Below, in pieces: positions 1 through 5,379 of a DNA stretch of 8,573 nucleotides (the first letter of the stretch is position 1; every line of letters starts with the position of its first letter). Origin of the DNA: an uncultured Opitutaceae bacterium (GTDB taxonomy: Bacteria; Verrucomicrobiota; Verrucomicrobiia; Opitutales; Opitutaceae); the NCBI GenBank assembly GCA_937902865.1, contig CALFNJ010000204.1, forward strand, positions 1-8,573, in the 5' to 3' direction. The position numbers and the translations under genes are program-made. The notes below the pieces were generated by a model. That model ran no database searches. It was not told the DNA's origin and saw only the letters and a program-made list of their open reading frames with translations.

Positions 1-275
1 TGGGCGCCACCTGGCACGGCCCCTGGCAGATCGTCGCGACGCCACGCGTCCGCTGGATGGGCCGGCAGTTTGAGGACGATGAGAACACGCTCATCCTCGG
101 CGAAGTGGTCGTGGCGGATCTCGGCCTCAGCCGCCCGCTCACCAAGCATCTCGAGCTCTTCCTCAGCGTGGAAAACCTCGGCGATGCCCGGATCGAAACC
201 GGCCGCAGCGCCGACGGCGTCGTCAACATCGGCGCCCCGCGCCTCACCTTCGGCGGCCTCCGCGGCTCGTGGTGA
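1..275 (+). CDS. TonB-dependent receptor, C-terminal fragment (5' end outside window)
   Basis: About 90 residues are visible, read in the frame that starts at base 3 and ends at TGA 273-275; the start codon lies left of the window. The sequence alternates short amphipathic strands with turns, and contains SVENLGDARIETGR and the ending PRLTFGGLRGSW. A late 'hxxxNLxD' strand, a turn, then 'G.PR.....G....' and a terminal aromatic residue are typical of the last strands of a TonB-dependent outer-membrane receptor; the final aromatic is the signal for BAM-mediated barrel insertion. Such proteins import siderophores, cobalamin or carbohydrates across the outer membrane. The substrate cannot be read because the plug domain and most of the barrel are missing. 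The gene is co-directional with msrP but separated from it by a 267-base gap carrying a strong hairpin, so co-transcription is unlikely. The family call is fairly secure; nothing finer is possible. Confidence 0.8.
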   Translation, partial: GATWHGPWQIVATPRVRWMGRQFEDDENTLILGEVVVADLGLSRPLTKHLELFLSVENLGDARIETGRSADGVVNIGAPRLTFGGLRGSW

Positions 276-542
276 GGGGAAACCCATCATCGATCCTTTC
301 ACCACAGAGACACCGAGGCACGGAGAAGGAATTCCGCCATGGGAAACCCAGGTGTTTGCCTGGTTTCCTGGCTTCTGAATTCATTTCCGGAAGATCGGTC
401 TCTGCGTCTCCGTGTCTCTGTGGTGAAATTCCGGGTGGCATTGGACTGGAATAAATCTCGCGGTATTTCCCTCTGTTCCTAGCCTGCTGGGGAACCAAGC
501 TACCCCCGCGCGGCTCCAATTATCAGCCGGAGAACCACGACC
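276..542. other. Intergenic region between receptor gene and msrP
   Basis: The first 150 bases are taken up by the hairpin repeat. The remaining stretch, 429-542, must hold the msrP promoter and leader. TTGGAC at 441-446 and TATTTC at 464-469 are separated by 17 bases and are a possible but weak sigma-70-like pair, each matching consensus at only about half its positions. I see no operator palindrome or riboswitch. GGAG at 529-532 lies 10 bases before the msrP ATG and is an acceptable, slightly distant ribosome binding site. Confidence 0.4.
297..428. repeat. CACAGAG-family inverted repeat (hairpin element, copy 1)
   Basis: The left arm begins TTTCACCACAGAGACAC at 297. The right arm, about 394-428, ends GTGTCTCTGTGGTGAAA and is its near-perfect reverse complement; the arms pair imperfectly over some 30 bases. 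The interior holds a second nested hairpin around 342-369, where GGAAACCCAGG faces CTGGTTTCC, and the segment GGCTTCTGAATTCAT (370-384), whose complement recurs with one mismatch beside copy 2 at 2157-2171. The element lies 21 bases after the receptor stop codon, where a transcript would form a long hairpin that could stop transcription or protect the 3' end. No coding sense is credible here. Confidence 0.85.
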
Positions 543-1511
543 ATGTTTATTCTCTCGAAGAAGGATTGGGAACTCCCGGAGTCCGCTGTCACTCCCGAGA
601 AGCTGTATCGCACGCACAACCGCCGCGATTTCCTCAAGACGCTCGGCACGGGGGTCGCCGCCGCCGCGCTCCTGCCGCGGGGCCTGCGCGCCGCCACCGG
701 CGGCTTTCCGGCGAAGGAGAATCCCGCCTATCCGCTGTCCGCGCTCAAGCCGACCGCGTACGAGTTCATCACGAGCTACAATAATTTCTACGAGTTCGGC
801 ATGGAGAAGTCCGACCCCAAGGAATACGCCAACAAGGGTTGGAAGACCGAGCCGTGGACCATCGAAGTGAAGGGCCTGGTCCGCAATCCGGCGAAGTTCG
901 ACGTCAATGATCTCATCACCAAGGCCGGCGGACTCGAGCAGCGCGTCTATCGCCATCGCTGCGTCGAGGCGTGGTCGATGGTGGTCCCGTGGGACGGGTT
1001 TCCCCTCGCCAAGCTCGTCGCGCTCGCCGATCCGAAGCCCGAGGCGAAATACCTTCAGTTCAAATCCTTCGTCGATCGGAAGGCCGCGATCGGCCAGCGC
1101 CAGGGCAATCTGGATTACCCTTACGTCGAAGGCCTCCGCCTCGACGAGGCGACCAACGAACTCGCGTTCATGGCCACGGGAATTTACGGCAAGCCGATCC
1201 CGAACCAGAACGGCGCGCCGCTACGGCTGGTCACGCCCTGGAAGTACGGATTCAAGGGCATCAAATCGATCGTGCAGATCGAGTTCACCTCCCGGATGCC
1301 GGAAAACACCTGGGCCGTGATGAACGGCCAGGAGTACGGCTTCTACGCCAACGTGAATCCGCACGTGGACCATCCGCGCTGGTCGCAGGCGAGCGAACGC
1401 GTGATCGGCGCCGGCGTCTTCGGCGGCCGGCAGCCGACGCTGATGTTCAATGGCTACGAGAAGCAGGTCGGCGCGCTCTACAAGGGCCTCGATCTCGTCC
1501 GGAATTACTGA
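543..1511 (+). CDS. msrP: Protein-methionine-sulfoxide reductase catalytic subunit MsrP (molybdopterin, Tat-exported)
   Basis: MsrP (formerly YedY) reduces oxidised methionines of periplasmic proteins, taking electrons from the membrane haem protein MsrQ. The product is 322 residues, close to the usual ~330. The N-terminus has the long n-region typical of the family, then a twin-arginine motif NRRDFLK (residues 26-32), a hydrophobic stretch and a likely cleavage after LRA near residue 50, so it should be exported folded with its cofactor. The sulfite-oxidase-type molybdopterin domain follows. HRCVEAWSMVVPW places the expected molybdenum-ligating cysteine at Cys140, and TPWKYGFKGIKSI is the conserved cofactor-binding segment further on. 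The ATG at 543 has GGAG 10 bases upstream, and the full signal peptide starts from it. msrQ follows after 11 bases, a normal operon pairing. The family and role are well supported; only physiological substrates are unknown. Confidence 0.96.
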   Translation: MFILSKKDWELPESAVTPEKLYRTHNRRDFLKTLGTGVAAAALLPRGLRAATGGFPAKENPAYPLSALKPTAYEFITSYNNFYEFGMEKSDPKEYANKGWKTEPWTIEVKGLVRNPAKFDVNDLITKAGGLEQRVYRHRCVEAWSMVVPWDGFPLAKLVALADPKPEAKYLQFKSFVDRKAAIGQRQGNLDYPYVEGLRLDEATNELAFMATGIYGKPIPNQNGAPLRLVTPWKYGFKGIKSIVQIEFTSRMPENTWAVMNGQEYGFYANVNPHVDHPRWSQASERVIGAGVFGGRQPTLMFNGYEKQVGALYKGLDLVRNY

Positions 1512-1522
1512 CCGACCGCCGG

Positions 1523-2146
1523 ATGGCTTGGCTGGAAAAGCTCCTCCGCTCGAAGGCGGTCGTCGTCACGCTGATCGTCCTGCCCGGACTCTGGCCGGCC
1601 TGGCCGCTGCTGCGGCATGACCCGACCGTCCTCGCCGATCCGCTGAAGTACGTGCTGCATCATCTCGGGTTCGTCGCCTGCCTGCTGCTGGCGATCGTCC
1701 TGACCTTCACCCCGCTGCGCGTGTTGTTTCCGAAATGGGGCATCGCCCTCGCGCTCAACCGCCATCGCCGCCTCGTCGGCGTGAGCGCGTTCTTCTACGC
1801 CGCGCTGCACTTCGCCACGCACCTGCTCTACGAGGGCGGCTTCCGCGTGCTGGCGAGCGACGTGACCAAACCGTTTCTCATCAGCGGGCTGCTCGCCTTC
1901 GCGATCCTGCTCGTGCTCGCCGTGACGAGCCTCCACGCGGCGCTGCGCTGGCTCGGCGGCAAGCGCTGGAAGAACCTCCACCGCCTCGTGTACCTCGCCG
2001 CCGCGCTCGCCGCCTACCACCAGATCTACGCGCAGAAATTATTTCCCATGCAGGTGGTCTGGATTTTCGGGCCCGTCATCGTGCTCGAGATTCTGCGCAT
2101 CCTGCGGCAACGCCGGCCCAAGCTGACTGCGGCTGCGACCGGATGA
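1523..2146 (+). CDS. msrQ: Haem-binding membrane subunit MsrQ of the methionine-sulfoxide reductase system
   Basis: MsrQ passes electrons from the quinone pool or a cytoplasmic flavin reductase to MsrP across the inner membrane. The reading frame is open from far upstream inside msrP, but the ATG at 1523, 11 bases after the msrP stop, gives a 207-residue protein matching the family length (about 200-210); no clear ribosome binding site is visible, suggesting translational coupling. About six membrane segments can be drawn (near residues 12-30, 43-63, 84-103, 118-138, 153-170, 174-195). Family landmarks are RRLVGVSAFFYAALH (His96), KPFLISG (116-122), LAVTSLHAALRWLG and KRWKNLHRLVYL (His153), then AAYHQIYA (His166). 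These three histidines match the haem-ligand positions of ferric-reductase-like domains. The stop codon lies in the first of three tandem GGATGAA units, so the final residues may have been shaped by a repeat. Confidence 0.95.
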   Translation: MAWLEKLLRSKAVVVTLIVLPGLWPAWPLLRHDPTVLADPLKYVLHHLGFVACLLLAIVLTFTPLRVLFPKWGIALALNRHRRLVGVSAFFYAALHFATHLLYEGGFRVLASDVTKPFLISGLLAFAILLVLAVTSLHAALRWLGGKRWKNLHRLVYLAAALAAYHQIYAQKLFPMQVVWIFGPVIVLEILRILRQRRPKLTAAATG

Positions 2147-2161
2147 AGGATGAAGGATGAA
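2141..2161. repeat. Three tandem GGATGAA heptamers overlapping the msrQ stop codon
   Basis: GGATGAA occurs three times without interruption at 2141-2147, 2148-2154 and 2155-2161. The msrQ stop TGA (2144-2146) lies in the first unit. The array leads directly into ATTCGGAAGCC, which resembles a segment of the hairpin element at 370-384, so the array is probably the outer edge of the same class of intergenic repeat. Confidence 0.8.
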
Positions 2162-2197
2162 TTCGGAAGCCATGAATCCGATCCGGATTCCAATCAC

Positions 2198-2297
2198 GGA
2201 TTTCACCACAGAGGCACAGAGACACAGAGACACAGAGAAATCGGAATTCACCAGAACGGATCGGGCTCCGTGTCTCTGTGCCTCTGTGGTGAAATCC
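2198..2297. repeat. CACAGAG-family inverted repeat (copy 2), between converging genes
   Basis: The left arm, from 2198, starts GGATTTCACCACAGAGGCAC. The right arm, 2267-2297, ends GTGCCTCTGTGGTGAAATCC. The outer 28 bases of each arm pair perfectly and the loop is about 38 bases. It sits between msrQ (ending 2146) and the hydrolase gene on the other strand (ending 2308), so it would form a strong hairpin in either transcript and could serve as a two-way transcription stop. The right arm ends only 10 bases from the hydrolase stop codon. Confidence 0.9.
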
Positions 2298-2307
2298 GGG
2301 GTTCGGA

Positions 2308-3459
2308 TCACTTCGTCACCGTGGCGAGAAACGACTCCAAGGCGTACATCGCCAGTTGTCCGCTCGGGCTGTCGCCGTAGAATTCGAAACCGTGCGTCGC
2401 CCAGGGCAGCGAGATCAGCGCGTGCGGCACGTTGTTTTCGGCCAAACGTTCCGCGAGCCGCTCGCTCTGGCGGTGCCAGACAATCACGTCGCGATCACCG
2501 TGCACGAGCAGCGTGGGCGGCGCGCCGCGCCTGACCTGGAGATAACCGCTCGCAGCTTCGTAAGCTGCGGGCACCTGCTCCGGTGAGCCGCCGAGATACT
2601 GCCGCAGCAGTTTCAACGGATCGAGGACGTCGCCTTCCTTTGAGGTGATCCACGCGTAGTGCAGATCCGCCGGCGCATAAAACGCCGCCACGCCGCGAAT
2701 CGCCGGATCGGGTGAACCGTACGCGACCGCCTCCGCGATACTCCCGCCGGCCGAACGACCGAACAGCACCAGCCGGGCCGGATCGATCCGCAGTTCCGCC
2801 GCGTGCGCTTTCAGCCATGCCACCGCGGCGCGGACATCATCGCGCGGCGCGGGCCAGGGAAATTGCGGGGCGAGCCGGTACTCGATCGCCGCCACGGCAA
2901 ACCCCCGGGCCGACAGATGGCGGTTGAACCAACCAAATTCCTCTTTCTTTCCGCCGTCCCAACCGCCGCCATGGATCACGATCACGCAGGGAGCATTTGT
3001 CGCCCCGTTCGCGGAGCCTGTTCCCGGCACAGGCGCGTAGAAATCCAAAGTCATCCCATTCGCCGCATAGACATGCGTGGCGACCGGCCCGGACGGCGTT
3101 GTCGCCGGCACGAACAGACGCATCCAGGAAAAGGCCGCGCGAGCGGACGCGGCGGGACCAAAATCACTCTGGAGCTTGCCCGGAAGTTCGCCGGCCAGCT
3201 GTGAAGCCAGCCAGGCCGGACGCAGCAGCAGGACGAGCGACACCAGCCCGAGTCCGAGAACCGGCCAGCGCAAGGGACCGACCGATCCCACCGTGAAAGC
3301 CGCCACCAGCAGCGCCACCGTCAGCAACGCGAGAAAATGACCGAGCTCGGCCGACGCGAGCGCCAGCAGCCAGCCGGGGATCGACGGCCAATTCACCACC
3401 GTGAAAAGCGCAATCACCGTGGTGAGCAGCGTGAGCGAAAACAGAATCCAGCGCAGCAT
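2308..3459 (-). CDS. Membrane-anchored alpha/beta hydrolase (HGGG/GxSxG esterase-lipase type)
   Basis: The protein is 383 residues from the ATG at 3459. The N-terminal third is hydrophobic with about three membrane segments (near residues 3-22, 29-55 and 66-86). A linker leads to an alpha/beta-hydrolase domain from about residue 125 to the end. The catalytic parts are in order: HGGGW at 163-167 (oxyanion hole), GRSAG at 234-238 with nucleophile Ser236, HGDRDVIV at 320-327 with Asp324 as probable acid, and ATHGFEF with His356. EYRLAPQFPWPAP (193-205) is typical of the hormone-sensitive-lipase/BD-FAE group. It probably hydrolyses carboxyl esters, with the domain held at the membrane; substrate and sidedness are unknown. 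The frame stays open upstream to 3726, but that stretch is translated repeat DNA, and the hydrophobic N-terminus right after the 3459 ATG supports this start. No good ribosome binding site is visible. Confidence 0.88.
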   Translation of the reverse strand: MLRWILFSLTLLTTVIALFTVVNWPSIPGWLLALASAELGHFLALLTVALLVAAFTVGSVGPLRWPVLGLGLVSLVLLLRPAWLASQLAGELPGKLQSDFGPAASARAAFSWMRLFVPATTPSGPVATHVYAANGMTLDFYAPVPGTGSANGATNAPCVIVIHGGGWDGGKKEEFGWFNRHLSARGFAVAAIEYRLAPQFPWPAPRDDVRAAVAWLKAHAAELRIDPARLVLFGRSAGGSIAEAVAYGSPDPAIRGVAAFYAPADLHYAWITSKEGDVLDPLKLLRQYLGGSPEQVPAAYEAASGYLQVRRGAPPTLLVHGDRDVIVWHRQSERLAERLAENNVPHALISLPWATHGFEFYGDSPSGQLAMYALESFLATVTK

Positions 3460-3525
3460 GGGCCGGGCAATCAGGGAGGGTTCACCCCCGGCACGCGAAC
3501 GGAAATCACTCTGCCGAAAATCAGG

Positions 3526-3608
3526 AAGGTAGGGACGGGCGGCCCGCCCGTCCGCTTCGGCGCTGTCGAATACTGAACCCGGACGGGCGGGCCGCCCGTC
3601 CCTACCTT
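3526..3608. repeat. GC-rich inverted repeat with self-palindromic arms
   Basis: The left arm (3526-3553) begins AAGGTAGGGACGGGCGG and the right arm (3581-3608) is its exact reverse complement over 28 bases, with a 27-base spacer. Each arm is itself almost a palindrome, GACGGGCGG facing CCGCCCGTC. The unit can therefore fold as one long hairpin or as two small ones. It lies upstream of the divergent hydrolase gene, 66 bases from its start. Confidence 0.92.
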
Positions 3609-3640
3609 CAAAATCAGAATCAGCAAAACAGTCCCGGCAT

Positions 3641-3725
3641 TGGCCGCAAAAAGGCGCAGAAGCGCGCAAAAATATTCCAAACCTCCAGTTCGGTTTTTTG
3701 CGTTTTCTGCGCCTCTTTGCGGCCA
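3641..3725. repeat. GGCCGCAAAAAGGCGCAGAA-type inverted repeat
   Basis: The left arm (3641-3672) begins TGGCCGCAAAAAGGCGCAGA and the right arm (3694-3725) ends TCTGCGCCTCTTTGCGGCCA. The outer 21 bases pair with one mismatch and pairing continues imperfectly into the A-rich and T-rich inner parts; the loop is about 21 bases. It is unrelated in sequence to the neighbouring GC-rich repeat 32 bases to the left. Confidence 0.88.
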
Positions 3726-3741
3726 TCTCGAAGTTCGGTTT

Positions 3742-3777
3742 CTCTCAGTGTCTCCGTGCCTCTGTGGTGAAATTCCG
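3742..3777. repeat. Solitary CACAGAG-family arm
   Basis: The segment ending CCTCTGTGGTGAAATTCCG matches the right arm of copy 1: bases 3750-3777 and 406-433 agree at 27 of 28 positions. No partner arm exists within the gap, so this is a half element, a remnant of deletion or an insertion of one arm. It ends 54 bases before the pseudouridine synthase start. Confidence 0.8.
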
Positions 3778-3831
3778 AAGTCCACTCCGAGTTTGGTTTG
3801 TCTTTGCCGGATTTTTTTCGGCCCATGACTC

Positions 3832-4533
3832 GTGCCTCGCCTCGACCAGCTTCTTTCCAGTTTGGGCTACTGCAGCCGCCGCGAGGCGCGCGATTGGATC
3901 GAAGACGGGCGCGTCGAGGTCGCCGGTGCGATCGCCGACGACGCCGGGAAAAAGGTTTCGCCGGCGGATGTGCGCGTCGACGGCGAGCCGCTCGATCATC
4001 CGGATGGATTGCTCCTTCTGCTGCACAAGCCCCTCGGACGCGTCTGCTCCCACGAGTTGCGGGAAGGTCCGAGCGTTTACGACCTGCTGCCCGAGCGCTG
4101 GCGGCGCCGGAATCCCGGCGTGACGAGCATCGGGCGCCTCGACAAGGACACGAGCGGCCTGCTCCTGCTCACCGACCAGACCGCGCTGGTGCACCGGCTC
4201 ACGTCGCCCAAGCACAAGGTGCCGAAAGTCTACCGGGCAACGGTCGACCGCGATCTCTCCCCGGAGCTGGTGCCGCTTTTCGCCAGCGGCACCCTGCGGC
4301 TCGAGGACGAGGACGAGGACCAGCCCTGCGCGCCCGCGGAATTGAAGCTGCTCTCCCCGCGCGAGGCGGAGCTGACGCTAACCGAAGGCCGCTACCACCA
4401 GGTGCGCCGCATGTTCGCCGCCACCGGATCCACCGTTCTCACCTTGCATCGCGCCTGCTTCGGCGACCTCGAGCTTGGCGATCTGCCCCCCGGCCAGTGG
4501 CGGGAACTGCCGGTGAACCATTTCGGCGGATAG
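3832..4533 (+). CDS. rsuA: RsuA-family rRNA pseudouridine synthase (16S U516-type)
   Basis: The 233-residue protein has an N-terminal S4 RNA-binding domain (PRLDQLLSSLGYCSRREARD at residues 2-21, continuing to about 60) and a pseudouridine synthase domain. GRLDKDTSGLLLLT (101-114) carries the catalytic aspartate Asp104, and LTEGRYHQVRRMF (183-195) is the conserved RsuA/RluE/RluF motif. The enzyme isomerises uridine to pseudouridine in ribosomal RNA. Length and S4 domain fit RsuA, which acts on the small-subunit RNA; assignment to RluE/RluF/RluB-type large-subunit sites cannot be excluded from motifs alone. The start is GTG at 3832: an in-frame TGA at 3826-3828 forbids anything earlier, and the S4 motif starts at once. 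No Shine-Dalgarno sequence is evident. The final base of the TAG stop is the first base of a long inverted repeat. Confidence 0.92.
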   Translation: MPRLDQLLSSLGYCSRREARDWIEDGRVEVAGAIADDAGKKVSPADVRVDGEPLDHPDGLLLLLHKPLGRVCSHELREGPSVYDLLPERWRRRNPGVTSIGRLDKDTSGLLLLTDQTALVHRLTSPKHKVPKVYRATVDRDLSPELVPLFASGTLRLEDEDEDQPCAPAELKLLSPREAELTLTEGRYHQVRRMFAATGSTVLTLHRACFGDLELGDLPPGQWRELPVNHFGG

Positions 4534-4646
4534 GCCATTCCGAGGTGGAACGCGTTGTCCCTAACGCGTTGTTGGCTCCGTCCGCGTTTAACGTTGGCAA
4601 CGTCTCACAACGCGTTGGGGACAACGCGTTCCACCTCGGAATGGCC
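4533..4646. repeat. Long AACGCGTT-bearing inverted repeat (39-base arms)
   Basis: The left arm (4533-4571) begins GGCCATTCCGAGGTGGAACG; the right arm (4608-4646) is its reverse complement at 38 of 39 positions, with a 36-base loop. The palindrome AACGCGTT occurs four times, at 4549, 4563, 4609 and 4623, the two in each arm being exactly 14 bases apart. The loop contains a further palindrome, ACGTTGGCAACGT (4591-4603). The element starts on the last base of the pseudouridine synthase stop codon and ends 38 bases before the yhbY start. No flanking target-site duplication is apparent. Confidence 0.95.
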
Positions 4647-4684
4647 TTGGCGCATCGGCCCGGCCACGCGAGATTGGCCGGACC

Positions 4685-5002
4685 ATGTACGAACTCTCCC
4701 TCACGGGCGCCCAGAAGTCCTTTCTCCGCGGCCTCGGCCAGCGGCTCGAGCCGTCTCTCAAGGTCGGCAAGGAGGGACTCTCGCCGGCATTCTTCGTCGA
4801 GCTGCAGCGCCTGCTGCGGGCGAACGAACTCGTGAAGCTGCGGTTCGTCGGCGCGGCCGATCGCGACGAACGCGCAACCTGGTGCGAACAGATCGCGGAC
4901 GAAGGCCGCTGCCTCTGCGTCGGCGCCGTCGGCCACACCGCGCTGTTCTACCGCCAGCATCCGGAGCCGGAGCAGCGGGGAATCACGCTGCCCGAAAAGT
5001 AA
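4685..5002 (+). CDS. yhbY: YhbY-family CRM-domain RNA-binding protein
   Basis: The 105-residue protein consists of one CRM (YhbY) domain. It opens with LTGAQKSFLRGLGQRLEPSL, then KVGKEGLS with the GxxG RNA-binding loop (Gly28 to Gly31), ELQRLLRANELVKLRF, a middle segment equivalent to the AIVRETGA region, and the terminal VGAVGHTALFYRQ followed by GITLPEK. This is the order of E. coli YhbY, which binds pre-50S particles and assists large-subunit assembly. It follows the pseudouridine synthase on the same strand, so both may be read from one transcript through the large hairpin between them, and both concern ribosome maturation. The ATG at 4685 opens the domain; the preceding sequence has only a weak purine-rich site. 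The stop lies in an AAGTAAG-rich stretch (4996-5029) that looks like degenerate short-repeat DNA. Confidence 0.93.
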   Translation: MYELSLTGAQKSFLRGLGQRLEPSLKVGKEGLSPAFFVELQRLLRANELVKLRFVGAADRDERATWCEQIADEGRCLCVGAVGHTALFYRQHPEPEQRGITLPEK

Positions 5003-5165
5003 GTCCGACAAGTAAGAGGGAAGAAGTAGGAATTAAGAAAGCCACCGCAGGCGGGATCGACGCGGCGCGCGGAATAACCGGTGTTCCTAGTTTGCTCGCG
5101 CCTGAATTTTAACACGGAGGGCACAGAGGGGAAGAGAGGTCGCGGTGCTGGCTGGCAGCACGAAC

Positions 5166-5185
5166 GGGCGTCCCAAGGGACGCCC
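5166..5185. repeat. GGGCGTCCC hairpin with downstream CAAAATCAGAATCAG
   Basis: GGGCGTCCC and GGGACGCCC form a perfect 9-base-pair stem around AA. After TACAT comes CAAAATCAGAATCAG (5191-5205). The same order, a GC-rich palindrome ending in CCCTAC followed by CAAAATCAGAATCAG, is seen at 3581-3623, so the two sites appear to carry versions of one composite element. Confidence 0.8.
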
Positions 5186-5242
5186 TACATCAAAATCAGA
5201 ATCAGTTCTCTGCGCCTCTGCGCGAAACGAATCGGCGGATCG

Positions 5243-5274
5243 CTTCCGTTTCCTGATTTCCTGAGTTCCAGATA
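5243..5274 (+). repeat. Dispersed CTGGAACTCAGGAAATCAGGAA repeat, copy 1
   Basis: Read on the minus strand this is TATCTGGAACTCAGGAAATC followed by a purine-rich end. It matches 8458-8488 on the plus strand over about 31 bases with a single one-base length difference. The two copies are in opposite orientation, 3.2 kb apart, and both are intergenic. Confidence 0.85.
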
Positions 5275-5351
5275 AAACACCCTCCGGAATCCGCATCCTC
5301 CGCGACCTCCCTTCCCCTCCGCGACCTCCGTGTTCCAAATTGCAGACGAAA

Positions 5352-5379
5352 AAGCCCGAAGGTCGGAACCTTCGGGCTT
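5352..5379 (-). terminator. Intrinsic terminator of the beta-propeller gene
   Basis: AAGCCCGAAGGT (5352-5363) and ACCTTCGGGCTT (5368-5379) form a perfect 12-base-pair stem with a four-base loop. On the minus strand the stem runs into a T tract (complement of the A run at 5349-5353), giving a classical rho-independent terminator 37 bases after the stop codon of the minus-strand gene. On the plus strand no T tract follows, so action on yhbY transcripts would be weaker. Confidence 0.9.

Larger units (their letters stand above)
3460..3831. other. Repeat-filled intergenic region between divergent hydrolase and pseudouridine synthase genes
   Basis: This 372-base gap holds no convincing gene. It contains a GC-rich inverted repeat (3526-3608), the 15-base motif CAAAATCAGAATCAG (3609-3623), a second inverted repeat of a different family (3641-3725) and a single CACAGAG-family arm (3742-3777). 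Promoters for both flanking genes must lie here, since the genes diverge, but I cannot single out -10/-35 boxes. Confidence 0.7.
5111..5334. repeat. Wide inverted repeat with GAGGTCGCGG arms
   Basis: The left arm (5111-5145) starts AACACGGAGGGCACAGAGGG and ends GAGGTCGCGG; the right arm (5300-5334) starts CCGCGACCTCCCTTCCCCTC and ends CCTCCGTGTT. They pair with a few mismatches over 35 bases but are 154 bases apart. Other repeat fragments fill the gap, which looks like nested or successive insertion. Confidence 0.75.

Noticed and set aside
297..428. Possible CRISPR array from the repeated CACAGAGACAC units
   Set aside because: The units are inverted arms of a hairpin, not regularly spaced direct repeats with unique spacers, and no cas genes are present.
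381..956. 191-codon minus-strand frame opposite the start of msrP
   Set aside because: It is antisense to msrP and its end is translated CACAGAG repeat (HHRDTETQ-like peptide). No independent coding evidence.
971..1522. Upstream in-frame extension of msrQ inside msrP
   Set aside because: The extension would overlap msrP by over 500 bases and gives an Arg/Pro-rich peptide. The ATG at 1523 yields the usual MsrQ length and N-terminus.
2150..2380. Small frames with 'HHRGTETQRH' or 'SVSLCLCASVVK' peptides around 270-450, 2040-2530 and 3620-3830
   Set aside because: These are translations of the CACAGAG inverted repeats on either strand, a known source of spurious small proteins.
4533..4646. Insertion sequence or integron attachment site
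   Set aside because: No transposase or integrase, no target-site duplication, and too short for an autonomous element. The imperfect paired core sites of an attC are not recognisable; it is kept as an inverted repeat.
3798..4835. 345-codon plus-strand frame crossing the pseudouridine synthase, the long inverted repeat and yhbY
   Set aside because: The peptide is Arg/Ala/Pro-rich and lacks motifs, while the two other-frame proteins it overlaps are well conserved families.
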